Positions 32,016-42,998 of a stretch of 64,000 nt of DNA are shown here, in pieces; the first letter of the stretch is position 1, and each line of letters opens with the position of its first letter. The notes below the pieces were generated by a model. The model was not told where the DNA came from. It did no database searches and saw only the letters and a program-made list of their open reading frames with translations. Both the position numbers and the translations under genes were made by a program. Origin of the DNA: Oidiodendron maius Zn. Taxonomy: Eukaryota > Ascomycota > Leotiomycetes > Myxotrichaceae. The stretch is taken from assembly GCA_000827325.1 (NCBI GenBank), contig KN832902.1:1-64000 (forward strand), given 5' to 3'.

Positions 32016-33001
32016 ATGGCGGCAACTAAATCGGTGTTGAAGCTGATTGGCGTGCCGCAATCAACGTGCACGACACGCCTCCTTATTGTCTTCGCCGAGA
32101 AGGACCTCGAATTTAGTCTATACCAGCCAGACCTGGCCAACGGAGAACAAAAGGTGCAAGAAAAAGCTTTCACAGAGAGGTGGAATCCGCTCTAGTTTCA
32201 TTGCCCTTTGTTACCGACCTTGGACAGTGGTTACTAACCTCCAGTATTATAGAGGAAGCCACATACAGATAAACATCCATTCGGTGTGATTCCTGTTCTT
32301 GAGGATGGAGATTTTAGGATTTTCGGTCAGTAAAGCTGACACTAGGCGGCTGCTCTCATCTTAATGCAAACCCAACACAGCAATGCCAAGCTAACGGACG
32401 GCACTTGTTCCGAATGACACAGAATCCCGAGCAATTGCGCGTTATCTAGCAGTAAAGTACCATGATCGTGGTTCACCTTTGGTACCTCCTGTAGGAGACA
32501 CCAAGGCCTGGGCACTATTTGAGCAGTGGGCGTCAGTGGAGCTTTCACACTTTGACCCATTTGCTTCGGTGACTTACGTTCAGAAATTTATTAATCCGTA
32601 CGCTAAGTAACCCTCCACACCCATATCTATCAACATGCATACCTGGAGACCCGGGCCACATTGTCACGCACCCACCAACTTCCCCTTATCCCTAGGCATT
32701 ACTGATGTTACGATGCAGGAAGAATGGGACCCCGAGCGATGAATCGGCAGTGACGACCGCAATCAAGATTCTAGGGCAGAAACTCGATGTAATGGATGGA
32801 ATTCTTAACAAGCAAGCGTACATGGGAGGCGAAACATTCTCCCTCGTTGATGTCTTCTATATGCCAACGATGAACGGCCTATTCCTGGCGGGAGAGGGCC
32901 ACCTGATTACGAGTCGAATACACCTAGATGATTGGTGGAAGCGCCTGACGGCAAGGCCTTCGTGGAAAAAGGTCCTGGATGCGTATACGCAGCAGAAATA
33001 A
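32016..33001 (+). CDS. Glutathione S-transferase, 225 aa, four exons
   Basis: Exons 32016-32153, 32253-32325, 32423-32606 and 32719-33001, all with GT..AG and consistent phase. The thioredoxin-like half has IGVPQSTCTTRLLIVFAEKD, then KHPFGVIPVLEDGD with the cis-Pro, then FRIFESRAIARYLAVKYHD (Glu-Ser that contacts glutathione). The helical half has MGGETFSLVDVFYMP, the usual N-cap motif region, and WWKRLTARPSWKKVL. This is the phi-like fungal GST class, not a zeta class maleylacetoacetate isomerase. It conjugates glutathione to electrophiles in the cytosol. Reading the genome without splicing gives several stops, so all three introns are needed. Confidence 0.88.
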
Positions 33002-34159
33002 TATCAGGTCAATCAGTCTAAACCCCAAGCAAGAGCAGGGACAAGGTTTGTCCGTGCAAGAAGTGATATAGGGATATAGTGTGGTATTCCGACTTCCTTG
33101 ATAGTTTCTGCATAGCTTAATATATCAAGTGTTCCACAAAAATAAATACTAGTCGTAAAGTGTTTACTGTAGACTAGTCATTGCTCCGAGACACTCCAAT
33201 ATACAGTGGGGCGCCTCAGCCGGCCTGGGGATTTATAATTCGCAAAGGCCTCGACCATTTGAAAAAGAACTAAAACTTCATAGCCGCTTTGGTTCCACCT
33301 CGATAGTGTTAACCCCTAGTTGGTGTATCTCTACCGCGTCCGTAGTAACCGGTGGTTCTCAACATGGCAGTTCTGGGTTACATGTTCAGCCGATCCACAC
33401 ACTTAGCATCCACTACGTACCCCACCTAAGCCAGTCTGGAATGGGGCTTTAGAACGAACGAGCAACGTTAGTTAGGTCCTCCAGAAATCAGCACGGAACA
33501 CAGCCGCTCCCAAGTCGGATTTGCAGGCACAGTCTTCGGGCGTTCGGGGTTTAAATTTCTGGGCTCGGGGGCTTGCGGTTCCGATAGCGGCGGGCATGTT
33601 TAGCAGGGGTTCCCGGGGCTAGTGATAAGGTTACATTGGCGCCACCTCCTTACATCGACGCAGAGGTGACGACATACGCCTCCATCTCCCCTATCGATAT
33701 GTGCCATTAGACCGCCTTCACCCGCGAGGAGGCTTACATCATTACCTAACGGGCCACAGTTTGATTATTAATTATAGGACATTTCAATGCTGAAATGTAT
33801 GGTTTACGAAGTACTCTGGCAGAATGCCGAATTAGGCTTAAAGGGTAGTGGTAGGCAGCAACAAGAGGGAGGGGAAGGTATCATCACCCCATACTTCCTC
33901 CAACTTGCTTTCCTCTAGTCACAAATTAAAATGTCCTTTGTCCCTTCACATTAGGTGTGTCAACAATATCTTTATTTACAACCTTTAATAACTGAAAAAT
34001 ATTTGGCTTCAAATACCTGCCCTACTATAAACCACACCTTCATAATGCCTATCCTGCTATTCTCTCGAATCTTCGTAGTTCTTCCCTTCAATTCTTGAGC
34101 CGCTTTTCCAATTTATAGCGTCAAAATATACACTCAGGACCCCTGCAACCAGTATTTAC
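33002..34159. other. Intergenic; contains a solitary element arm at 33815-33890
   Basis: No gene recognised. The segment GGCAGAATGCCGAATTAGGC through GGAAGGTATC is a diverged copy of the right arm of the inverted-repeat element at 19653-19714; no opposite arm was found nearby, so it is probably an element remnant. Confidence 0.5.
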
Positions 34160-34609
34160 CTAGAAGAATGGATGGCTGCTGACGGCATCTGATGGAAGGG
34201 ATTCGTGAACGTTCCAATGTTCCTGAATACATGTGCCGTTGAGGCGAAATATATCGACAATTGCGGTGAGTACGGTGCCTGGAGCCTTTTCATACACCAC
34301 AGCACGGTTGCCATCAAAAATGAGTTGCTCGACAGTAGGGACACCCGAAGCGATAAGAGGAGTGAGGCCTGCAATAGCAGCATCGCGTCCGTCCAGGTAC
34401 CTAGGGTCGTGCTGGATATAGTCCTCAGCTACGTACGTGTTGAACGCCTTGCTGACATTCCGCTCGTTGTAAAATATATAAAGGAAGTCTGTAAAGATAG
34501 CTTTTTGCATTGCAGGTGAGGCTGGCTGAGGCGGGCAGTATTGGGTTGTCGCGATGGTGGGTAATATCAGCGATAAAACTGCACACAGAAGGGTTCGTGT
34601 CCAAAGCAT
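34160..34609 (-). CDS. Secreted SnoaL-like (NTF2-fold) protein, 149 aa
   Basis: Single exon from ATG at 34609. A signal peptide is clear (MLWTRTLLCAVLSLILPTIA). The mature part has the SnoaL-like pattern: FLYIFYNERNVSKAFNTYVA, EDYIQHDPRYLDGRDAAIAG, then TAIVDIFRLNGTCIQEHWNV and a SHPFF end. SnoaL-type cone-shaped folds include polyketide cyclases and many small hydrolases or binding proteins; a secreted one has no defined reaction. Length is normal and no break is seen. Its neighbours (GST, SDR) suggest a detoxification or secondary-metabolism setting. Confidence 0.8.
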   Translation of the reverse strand: MLWTRTLLCAVLSLILPTIATTQYCPPQPASPAMQKAIFTDFLYIFYNERNVSKAFNTYVAEDYIQHDPRYLDGRDAAIAGLTPLIASGVPTVEQLIFDGNRAVVYEKAPGTVLTAIVDIFRLNGTCIQEHWNVHESLPSDAVSSHPFF

Positions 34610-35461
34610 AACGTCTTCTTTGTCTAATATAGGAAGTCAAATACGTCAGGATAACAGAGAGACGACCTAGAAGTGTTTCCTGAACTTACGTATCAGTGAG
34701 TTTATGAACTCCTGTATTGTCTTATATATACCTCTTTAAAGTCTAAGACTTTCCCTCATTCAGTAACTGCTTTAGTAGAGATGACGATAACATGTAATGG
34801 CTTACGGAATTTAGTCTACGTCTTTACAAAACTACACGCCTATATTACAAATGTAATAGATATAGCGTCATCATTGTCCAGGGCTACAGCGTATACGGAG
34901 TGGAGACTCGTACAAAGCGGGACCTGGTGTGGAACTGCTCGTCGGTAAAATTTCCTCTTATCTGCCACAACGTCACTGAACGACTTTGTTCTAACCGCTT
35001 CTAGCACACTTACCAAGACACCTGCTATAAAAAAATATGTTATAGAAAAACTAGTCGCATAAATTGCCTAAACCAGCCGAGATCAGTCAGGACGGCAAGC
35101 TGTACGGTGAGACCACGCCTTGCACCGCCCCAATCTAGTCTGCAAGTTGCAGGCGCAAGGGAGCATAGCCAAAATGTAAAATTAAGCAAGTACGTCGATC
35201 TAGGGTAGGTTCTCAGTTTACTGCTATTCCACATCTTCTAACAAGGGTCTTCAGATACTTCCCATTAAGTGGTCTCGGCGCCAAGTTTCTTCGTCTAAGC
35301 CTGTCAGCAGCCAACGTACCTAGAACTCCTGACGTTGGAGAATCTCACCTTTTCCGCTCCAGCCAGAGACCCTTACCAAAATTGGGAGGTCCGTGATATT
35401 GTCAGTCGGAAAATAGTCAATGGGGTGAACATTACTTAGTGGACTGGACGCCGACAGCGTT
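34610..35461. other. Intergenic; no gene seen
   Basis: Stop-rich DNA with only short frames (for example 35040-35234 minus). Confidence 0.4.
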
Positions 35462-35496
35462 GCCCAAATCTGTCACAGTCTGTGACAGATTTGGGC
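35462..35496. repeat. Perfect 17-bp-arm palindrome with 1-nt spacer
   Basis: GCCCAAATCTGTCACAG is followed by one T and then its exact reverse complement. It coincides with the C-terminal end of the gene remnant at 35473-36151. Confidence 0.9.
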
Positions 35497-36151
35497 GGTC
35501 TGTAAAACCGACAGACGGAGAATGGCCGATGGTACAGTACAACGCTTGGCGTATTGGGAATCGATGTGGATGCCTGAATCCGAGCCGACCACACACTCTC
35601 TAGCGGGTGGATCCAATAGCAATTTTTGGCGCTTTTGAAGTTTGGCTTGATGGCCTGCGAACCAATTTTCGATGTTTCTATCGTGCTCCGGTAGCAGAAG
35701 GGCAAGAGTACGGATTGTCTCATCCACGAACGCAGGCGGATATATACTACAAGTTCGGGTTTGGGCTATTGGGCTCTGCCTTCCCAGCAGTTGAGTACAG
35801 CTGTTGCCCCATAAGCACACGTATTTAATAGTATATGTTTGGCCAATACCGGTTTTGATGAAATCGTAGAAAGGACGCATAATGGAAGATCTCCACAGCG
35901 TTGTCATCATCCTTCATGCGTAATTGGTCGGCGATGTTGCAAGTCCATCTAATCTCAATTCTAGCGATGCGCTCAAGATTTCTTGCGTTGAAAACCATTT
36001 CTAGCTTAAGCTTCTCTTTTGTGGGTTCTTGGCGTGCAACCTCGTTATTTACGAGATCTTGGACAGTCCCATCTTTCCAATGAAGTTTTGTTTCTCCCGA
36101 GACCGTGATCGTTCGCTCTGCAGGCAAAAGCCTTTCAGTAGACATCATCAA
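35473..36151 (-). pseudogene. C-terminally truncated fungal hypothetical protein (LPEHD family)
   Basis: Exon 1 (35850-36151) starts MMMSTERLLPAERTITVSGE and carries EMVFNARNLERIARIEIRWT, CNIADQLRMKDDD and EIFHYASFLRFHQN. An intron at 35747-35849 (GTATTG..CTTGTAG) joins IYPPAFVDETIRTLALLLPE, then HDRNIENWFAGHQAKLQKRQ and DPPARECV. These are marks of a widespread Pezizomycotina family of unknown function that often lies near HET/NLR genes. After REC the family continues with a conserved block (recalled as EERQI..F.FWHDRL); here it is replaced by unrelated residues that stop inside the 35-nt palindrome. So the 3' part is lost, apparently at a rearrangement. Confidence 0.6.
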
Positions 36152-36326
36152 CGTAGTCTACGCCTGGCACCAGTGGGCAGTGTAATAGGCACCCGTGTAT
36201 CGCACGTGTAGTATGTACTTGAAGCCATAGGACTCAGTCAATAACTTTTATAATATTTTGAAGTACGCCTTAGAAAGCTAAGAAACACTGGGGACAAGGG
36301 ATAGACAGAAGAGGAAGAAACTAACA

Positions 36327-37458
36327 TTACTTCTTCTCTGCCTCGATAAACCGCAAGTACTGCTTAACTAGCTCCCTTACTGTCTCCTCAAAGGATACAG
36401 GCTTCCAGCCAAACGCCTCCTCCGTCTCTGTAGTATCTAACCTCCAGGGTCTCAATGTCATACTGCCTTCCAACTTGAAGATCCCTTTCTCCACGGCTTC
36501 CGGAAAGTTCCTCTTGACAGCATTCTCCGCGTCTTCCCAGCAGATCCCCTCCGGAACATCCGAGCTCAAAATATACTCTCTATTCCCCGGGACAGATGAT
36601 TTCAAGCCGTCGATATGCGCCCTCGCCACATCGTCCACATGCACCGTTGCTCCAACCATCTCAGGCGCTTTGACGTCCATGAGTGCGCTCAGCACTACTC
36701 TGCGAGAGCTTGTCATCAATTCCTGAATATTGGTAGCCAGTTCATCTGGCCCGAAAACTATTGTGGGCAAGAGGTTCACGACTTCAAAACTTGGCTTCTC
36801 TTTCTCCATGAATTCCTTTGTGGCGATGCGCGCGAGAGTTTTGGATGCGAAATAAGCTTCCATTGCCGAGGAAGCTTTCGCAGGTTTGGAGTCGATGTCG
36901 GCTGCGGTGAAGAGTGTAAGGTCTGGGGTGGGAGGGGCAGGACCGAACATCCAGGCGAAGGAAACGAGGGTGACAGCTGAGGAGGTAATGACTACTCGTT
37001 TGACAGAGGGGGCACGGTGAGCGGCGTTGAGGACTGCGAGGGTCGATTTTATGGCAGGTGAGATGATGTCGCGGTCGTAATCATCGGTCTGGAACAAGTT
37101 AGTTTATGTTTGATGGGTGCATGACAGAGATTTACCTCATTCGCAAGTGGAGACGCCACGTGTAGAATTCCAGTGACACCATCCTTAAGGTAAGGATCGA
37201 AAGAGTCTGTTTTTGAAAGATCTGGAATGATGACCCATTGGAGATTCTTGGTATGAGGTGCGACACGACCGTGGGACTCGAGCTTTTTCGCCTGTTCAGC
37301 CTTCCGGATAACAGCACGTACTTTTAATCCACGTTCGAGAGCCAGAACTAGTGTCTTAAATCCAATGTATCCAGATACACCGGTGATCTGGGAAATGTGA
37401 GCAATTATTCTTAACGCCGCTTGACAGGGAGGCCTACGAGAATGAGATCTCCTGCCAT
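36327..37458 (-). CDS. Extended SDR, NAD(P)-dependent reductase (cinnamoyl-CoA/Gre2-like), 344 aa
   Basis: Three exons on the minus strand: 37438-37458 (MAGDLIL), 37136-37387 and 36327-37088, with introns of 50 and 47 nt; phases all agree. The Rossmann motif is split by intron 1: ITGVSGYIGFKTLVLALERG. Further marks are LHVASPLANE, VKRVVITSSAVTLVSF (active-site Ser), YFASKTLA (Tyr and Lys of YxxxK), FEVVNLLPTIVFGPD and a C-terminal AFGWKPVSFEETVRELVKQY. It probably reduces an aldehyde or ketone with NADPH in the cytosol. The first exon is only 21 nt and easily missed. Part of the 26.7-37.5 kb metabolic set. Confidence 0.87.
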
Positions 37459-38250
37459 AATAAACTGTGATGAAGAAATATCGATGATATTTTTCAAAAG
37501 CTAAGATGAGCTTGGTAGGAATAAGATGAATGGAATTCGTGGTATTGGTGAATGATGATATTCATTGAGTGATGAAGTGAATGAGAGAAGGGAGGTTTGA
37601 ATGTCATCTTAAATACACTTGCAAGGGCATTTGAACAAGACAAAATTATCCGCGGATTAAACAATAATGATGCAATAAAATTCTAATTTCACTGAAAAAT
37701 AGTGAAGTTTGGGGAACTTCACCGTCGGAAGTGCATGTTGGTGGAAAAGCGACACGGAAAATCGACAAATCGCCACAGGGAGAATCGGAGATCACGCCTC
37801 TGAATCGACGGCTTAGAGCTACTTGCCACATCGCATCGAAATATTGGAATAAATAAATAAAATAAAATTTTTTTTTTTGGAAAAAGGAACCAACTTGTCT
37901 AAGACGATTGAAGCTGGATTCAAGTCGACGAGATGAGATCTTGGTGAGATTGTAGAAGAAAGAAGTTGTGGGGGCCTCAGCAGACTTCAAGTCTGACTAA
38001 TCAATCTAACCGAAAGAAGTATGGCATATTGCACCAAAGAAGGTCTAGCCTCTCAACGAGTATCACCACGGCCACCCGGAACACTTCCGAAATTTCCTGG
38101 TCTTCATAGTCCCGTGCATTTCGTCTCAGGCCGTTATTTACCGCAACGGAGCACAAAGGAAGGGGTCGATATCGGTCTGTATTTGTTGTCTGGCGGAGGT
38201 GAATGTGGAGCATCACTGCTCCTTCACCCCTGTCTCCCAATTTATGAAAC
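37459..38250. other. Divergent upstream region of the SDR and F-box genes
   Basis: 792 bases with no recognised gene; contains a T9-10 run near 37867-37880. Presumably carries both promoters. Confidence 0.4.
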
Positions 38251-40158
38251 ATGTCAAATCCACTCTTGCTCCCGGAAATTGTTGGATTGGTCGTCGACAA
38301 TGTTCACATGGTCCCGGACCTTTTGAGCTGTGCCTGTGTGAACAGCACTTGGAGCGTGGCAGCTTTAAAAAGGCTCTACAATGGCTCCTTGAACGACATG
38401 CAGTTCCGAACGCCTGACATCGGATCACTCAATTGCCTCTTCGTGGCATCACGAGAGCGCTTCACCCGAAATATGGGCTTTGTGAAGCATCTTCTCCTTT
38501 CTCCAGAGAGTCCCGCAATTGATGAAGTAGCGCTGCCGAATACTTCTAGGCTTATATGCATCGAGAAGTGTCGCGCGATGCGCCACCGTCAGTCTGCTGA
38601 GCTCCTTCTGCAGCCGCAAGGAGAGGGTCTTGCAAGTTTCACAATCCCCTTCGAGATCGAGGGCCAAGATTGGTCGCTCATTTCTGACCTCCTTCTCACT
38701 CGAACGGTTGAGTTTTTGGCTATTGATGATTTCTACTGCGGGCTTTTGATGGCCGGCTCCAATTATTCTCAAGGACTGGCCACCCCTGCTGTGAGTTTTA
38801 TCCGCTCCACGTTCCCAATAAGCCATGTCTGACCCCGATAGGTTAAGTTCTCAAACCTCAAAGCGCTCACAATCTACAAATCAGGAAGTGGCCAAGATAT
38901 TGATAAGCTTTGTCGATTGCTTAAATGTTGTGATTTGCAATTTTTCCACCTTGAAGAACCGAGTGGAAGTGGTAGCCTAACCCAATCCGACACTATGAAG
39001 CTCTTATCGTGCCTTCGACAACAAGAAAACCTCGTGGCGTTGGCGCTGATCATCCCCCGTTGTATCCCTCTCGTAGGATCGGCTTCTACGACGTTGACGT
39101 GCGAGGAACAAGGGGGCCCATGGCCGATGCTAATGGCATTGTACCTTGGGGTCTGGGACCAACACTGGTTGGAGCAACTCCCAAAGTTCGAGAAGCTTCA
39201 GATCCTCAGCCTGCAAAAGTTCACGCCCAACACACCCAGTATCAACCAGGACGCAATTGAAAAGATTGCGAAGTGCCAATATCTGCGGGTCATCGATATT
39301 GTTTTCCAAGAGCTTGAAGACGTGGAATCGCTCCTTGATATCACCCGTAGCTGCCCGCTTTTACAAAAGTTTAGCGTCAAGCTCTCAGGCTTCAGGGGGG
39401 AACCGGAGCGCGCGGAAGCCCTTTGTATTGGTCTGTTGCGTGCCCTACCTCGCCTGGAGCACTTTGAACTTGACTTGAGGTTCCGGATGGACGGTGCAAG
39501 ACTTCAGGACCTCGCACGTCGCTGCCCAAGACTAACCGTTCTTGCGCTGCCTCGGACTCGATTATGCCTGTCTCTCGCGCTGTTGACCAAAGCTCATCGT
39601 TTCTGGCAGTTAGAGACCATGCACTTCGCAGAAATATTCTTCGAGGATCCACGGCGCTTGATGCAATGGGACAAAATCCGAGGCCTTGCAGAGGAGTGGC
39701 GCAGGATATTCCCAAAGCTTCGAGGGATGCCATGTCCAGCGGATGTCTACTCTCGGTATATGCAGGAAGATGACTTGACCGAAGAATGGGAAAGAGACGG
39801 GCCCAGTGGAAGCGCTGAAGGCGAGATGTCAGATTTTGGCGAAGAATCAGAAGGAGACATGGTCAGTGTGAGTACTGATGAAGAGATGTCACTAAGTGAA
39901 CCCGGGCTTGACTTTGACGAGAACGAGTCTGACTGGTTTATTTTGCGGACAAAACTCTGGAAGATTCTTGGTTACCAAAAACACCTGCTCATCCGTGATA
40001 GCATCCAAAATATGTGGCAAACGAATCTGGAAATTGAGACAATTGGTTGGCCTGTAGTGCCTTTGATGGCGTTTTCCGACCCGGACGCGCACTCCACAAC
40101 CGCTAAATCCCACTGCGGATACCTGTACGACCCTGTTTATATCTCTAGAGAACTGTAG
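38251..40158 (+). CDS. F-box/LRR-like protein, 618 aa, two exons, end supplied by an inserted repeat
   Basis: Exon 1 38251-38790, intron 38791-38841 (GTGAGT..CGATAG, branch CTGAC), exon 2 38842-40158. The N-terminus (LLLPEIVGLVVDNVHMVPDL, LSCACVNSTWSVAALKRLY) is an F-box. The middle has leucine-rich spacing (LEKLQILSLQKF-like, LRVIDIVFQELEDVESLLDI, LPRLEHFELDLRF, CPRLTVLALPRTRL), consistent with an irregular LRR fold. The C-terminal ~130 residues are acidic (EGEMSDFGEESEGDM) and end YDPVYISREL. The last four codons and the TAG lie in the dispersed repeat that starts at 40146, so the native C-terminus has been replaced. Likely an SCF substrate adaptor. Confidence 0.75.
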
Positions 40159-40263
40159 GAAGACTTTTAAATACAACCCCCCTTCTAGTGATGGGCTTTA
40201 GAGGTCCTTCTCCTCTGCCAGCCTTCTCCCTGTCGTAGATGAAGAGGAAGAGTTATAATAATA
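40146..40263 (-). repeat. Second copy of the tail-family 5' leader
   Basis: Near-identical to 26144-26262 in the same orientation, from CTAGAGAACTGTAGGAAGAC to GAGTTATAATAATA, with a few substitutions and a one-base indel. The ORF that follows this leader at 26 kb is absent here. It lies across the 3' end of the F-box gene. Confidence 0.8.
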
Positions 40264-41188
40264 ACGTCTGTCCCTACGGGAATGAACAGATGTTGTTCGC
40301 TTAACTGACGGCTTGATATAGTATGTGTGAACAATCATGTAAGAGAGCAGGTTCGAGAGGTTGTGAGGCAGATGTTGGACAAGGACATCGACTTGAAGGA
40401 GTTGCCATTCTACCTATTGTAATTCCACCGGCCTATGGGAGACTTTCGCCTAGAAGTGTGCAGCGGAATTGTCCCCCGGGCACCGAGAGTGTCCTGGCGC
40501 TCGTGCATTATGAAACTCCACACCACGTGATCTTATCTTGAGATCATCTTGCAGGTTTGGGATCGGCGTACCGTGCCTGCGCAATGCCAGGGTATAAAGG
40601 CGCATTCAACACTATTACAGCTCACAAACCACAGTAGATGCTGTCATGATTTATGCGGGATAGCTTACCTTCTTTTCCTTTTTTTTTCTTTTAAAATTTT
40701 TCTCGCGGCCATGAGAGGTGGGCATTACTCAGTTTCAGCTGTGTCTTCACACCTGTCTCTCGGGGCGATCCCGCGCCAATGGAATCACCTGGGTAGGAAT
40801 ACAATATATTGACATATCGCATCACAACCTAACTCTTCCCCTGGCAACTGAAAGTTGCAGCTGCGTTTATTTCTAGGTGTACAGGGGTGGTTCGCATTGA
40901 GCAACGCGTGAACCTAGCGCGGGAAACGTGTTCCCTACCGGGCACTGAATATGCGCGGCACTAAGCTTGACTTGGTTGCGATTCTCCCGTCTGTCCTCGT
41001 TCCCCAATTCCTCCCAGTGTGCCTTCCTTTATATCGACGACAACACCTTGGCGTTACGCAGAGGTTCTCTATTGCATAAGTCGCTACACCACCACCTATC
41101 TACGAGGACGCGATCGACCCCGCCACAAAACCATGTAGATTCAAGTAAAAACACTGTGGTTTCGATATCATTGAGGTACATTTTGATC
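40264..41188. other. Upstream region of the methyltransferase gene
   Basis: No recognised coding sequence; a pyrimidine-rich tract (CTTTTCCTTTTTTTTTCTTT) lies near 40672-40693. Probably contains the promoter and 5' UTR of the gene at 41189. Confidence 0.4.
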
Positions 41189-42642
41189 ATGGTGGCGATT
41201 CGCCCCCAGAGTCTCGGAGTCGATGACAGGGCCGGGCTATCGTCTGGCGACTTCACACGAGCGGGATGGCAACATAGGAGCCTATCCATAGCTGCCCGAC
41301 TGGCGGGGGATGACGACGCTGGTCTAGCAAGCCGTGGCTCCTTGAGCAGCCCAATTAGCCCAGAAGACGCCGAATCGGGGGTGGGGGAAGATTCTGTAGT
41401 AAGCTGCAGTCCAATTCAGTCAAGACCCGACGCTATAGGAGCTGATGTCGTGCCAGTCCTCGAGTAGAGATACGGATTCCGCAGTCGATGTCGGAGTGGA
41501 GTGAGGTTCCTCGCCTGGAATTAATACGTTGATGTGACTTAACTAACCTATCCGCTTCCTAGGAGCTCCACTGTCTCGCTCCAGGACGGTATCTTTATGC
41601 ATGTGAAGGAAAATGGCCGGACTTATCATGCTTTCAATGAAGGAAGTAAGCCGTGTGCACTTTCCCAACCCTGCTATGATTAATGACACCGCCTCTAGAA
41701 TATGTGTTACCGAACGATGAGAAGGAGCAGGAACGATTAGGTGCGAGTTATGAAGCTTTCGACTTGGATAAGCTAACACTTTGCCTAGATCTCCAACATC
41801 ACCTCTTCCTCTTGACGCACCATCGCCTGCATGTTGCTCCTCTACCACGGTCCGTTCATAATGTGCTTGATATTGGAACAGGGACTGGTCTTTGGGCGGT
41901 CGAATTCGGTACCAAATCCCTAGCATCTCCCTCGCATCTCCCTCTAGAGCTAACAATGAGTTCTACAGCACAAGAGTATCCCATGGCAAACGTGGTAGGG
42001 TCCGATCTCAGCCCCATCCAAACACTATAGTAGGCTTGAGCACAAGCACTTCATTCACTTGGCCTAGACTTACACGTCATTAGTGTGCCCCCCAACTGCA
42101 GTTTCGAGGTCTCCGACGCTGAGGAATCTTGGACCTACCACCAAAGGTTCGATTATATCCACGGCCGAGATCTTTCTTTCTGTTTTCGCGACCCCGCCCG
42201 GGTCATTATCGAAGCCTACAACGCCTTGGCTCCCGGAGGCACCCTTGAGATGGAAGATCCGCAGATGCCCATCGCCTGCGCTGACGACTCGATGGACGGG
42301 CACCCGCTAGCCGATTGGGCGGCGACCATTTGCTACGCGGCAGACCAACATGGTCGTCCGGCAACGAACTCGCGCCACTACGGGCGTTGGATGCGGGACG
42401 CGGGATTTATTGACGTGGTCGAGAGGCACTTCTATTGGCCCCTAAACACATGGCCGCGTGACAAGAAGAACAAGCTCATAGGGGTGTGGGCGCAGCAGAA
42501 TATGCTGGAAGGCGTCGAAGGTATAAGCATGGCGCTACTGACACGCGAGCTGAAGTGGTCGAAGGCCCAGGTCGAGGTACTGCTGGCGGAAGTTAGGAAT
42601 GACTTGAAGAACCGCGCCGTGCATGCATATGTGGATGTGTAA
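41189..42642 (+). CDS. LaeA-like SAM-dependent methyltransferase (TAM domain), 379 aa, six exons
   Basis: Exons 41189-41463, 41563-41645, 41699-41740, 41789-41908, 41969-42029 and 42084-42642; every junction is GT..AG and in phase. After a disordered N-terminus, family marks run across exons: GRTYHAFNEG-KYVLPNDEKEQERL, then DLQHHLFLL, LDIGTGTGLWAVEF (SAM loop), YPMANVVGSDLSPIQ, VPPNCSFEVSDAEE, FDYIHGRDL and YNALAPGGTLEMEDPQ. Members resemble LaeA, a nuclear regulator of secondary metabolism, but most act on unknown substrates. Intron 3 (41741-41788) is 48 nt and stop-free, so retaining it would add 16 residues without changing frame. The gene is intact. Confidence 0.87.
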
Positions 42643-42998
42643 GTCCTCGTCGGCCTACAAGCCGTATGAAGCTCTGCTGACTGTCTACGTAGTGTGGTAC
42701 TCTACGGCCGTAAGCCCGGGTCACCTCAGACCGCTGGACCTGGTTAAAGAGGGCAATATAAGTTTGGTGAATTACGGTCGGCCTTGTCATTTTTACCCTG
42801 TAGATCTCTCCTTCACCATTGACAGAGGGTGGTGCATCTGAGGCCACCTTTCGCTGTTGTGTCGTCGCTACAACAATTGTCCGTTAGGATTTTCAGAAGA
42901 AAGCGAGAATACTGTAAATACAAGAGCAAGATTCGTTCCAATATATGCCAGTAGGTATTGAGCAAACATGCTAGCATTCCTGAATCTCCTTCTCGTAG
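42643..42998. other. Convergent intergenic spacer
   Basis: 356 bases between the 3' ends of the methyltransferase and MARVEL genes; no coding sequence recognised. Expected to hold both polyadenylation regions. Confidence 0.4.

Noticed and set aside
26728-33001. Homogentisate (tyrosine) degradation cluster suggested by FAH plus GST
   Set aside because: The FAH protein is the short ~300-aa type, the GST lacks zeta-class features, and no homogentisate dioxygenase is present.
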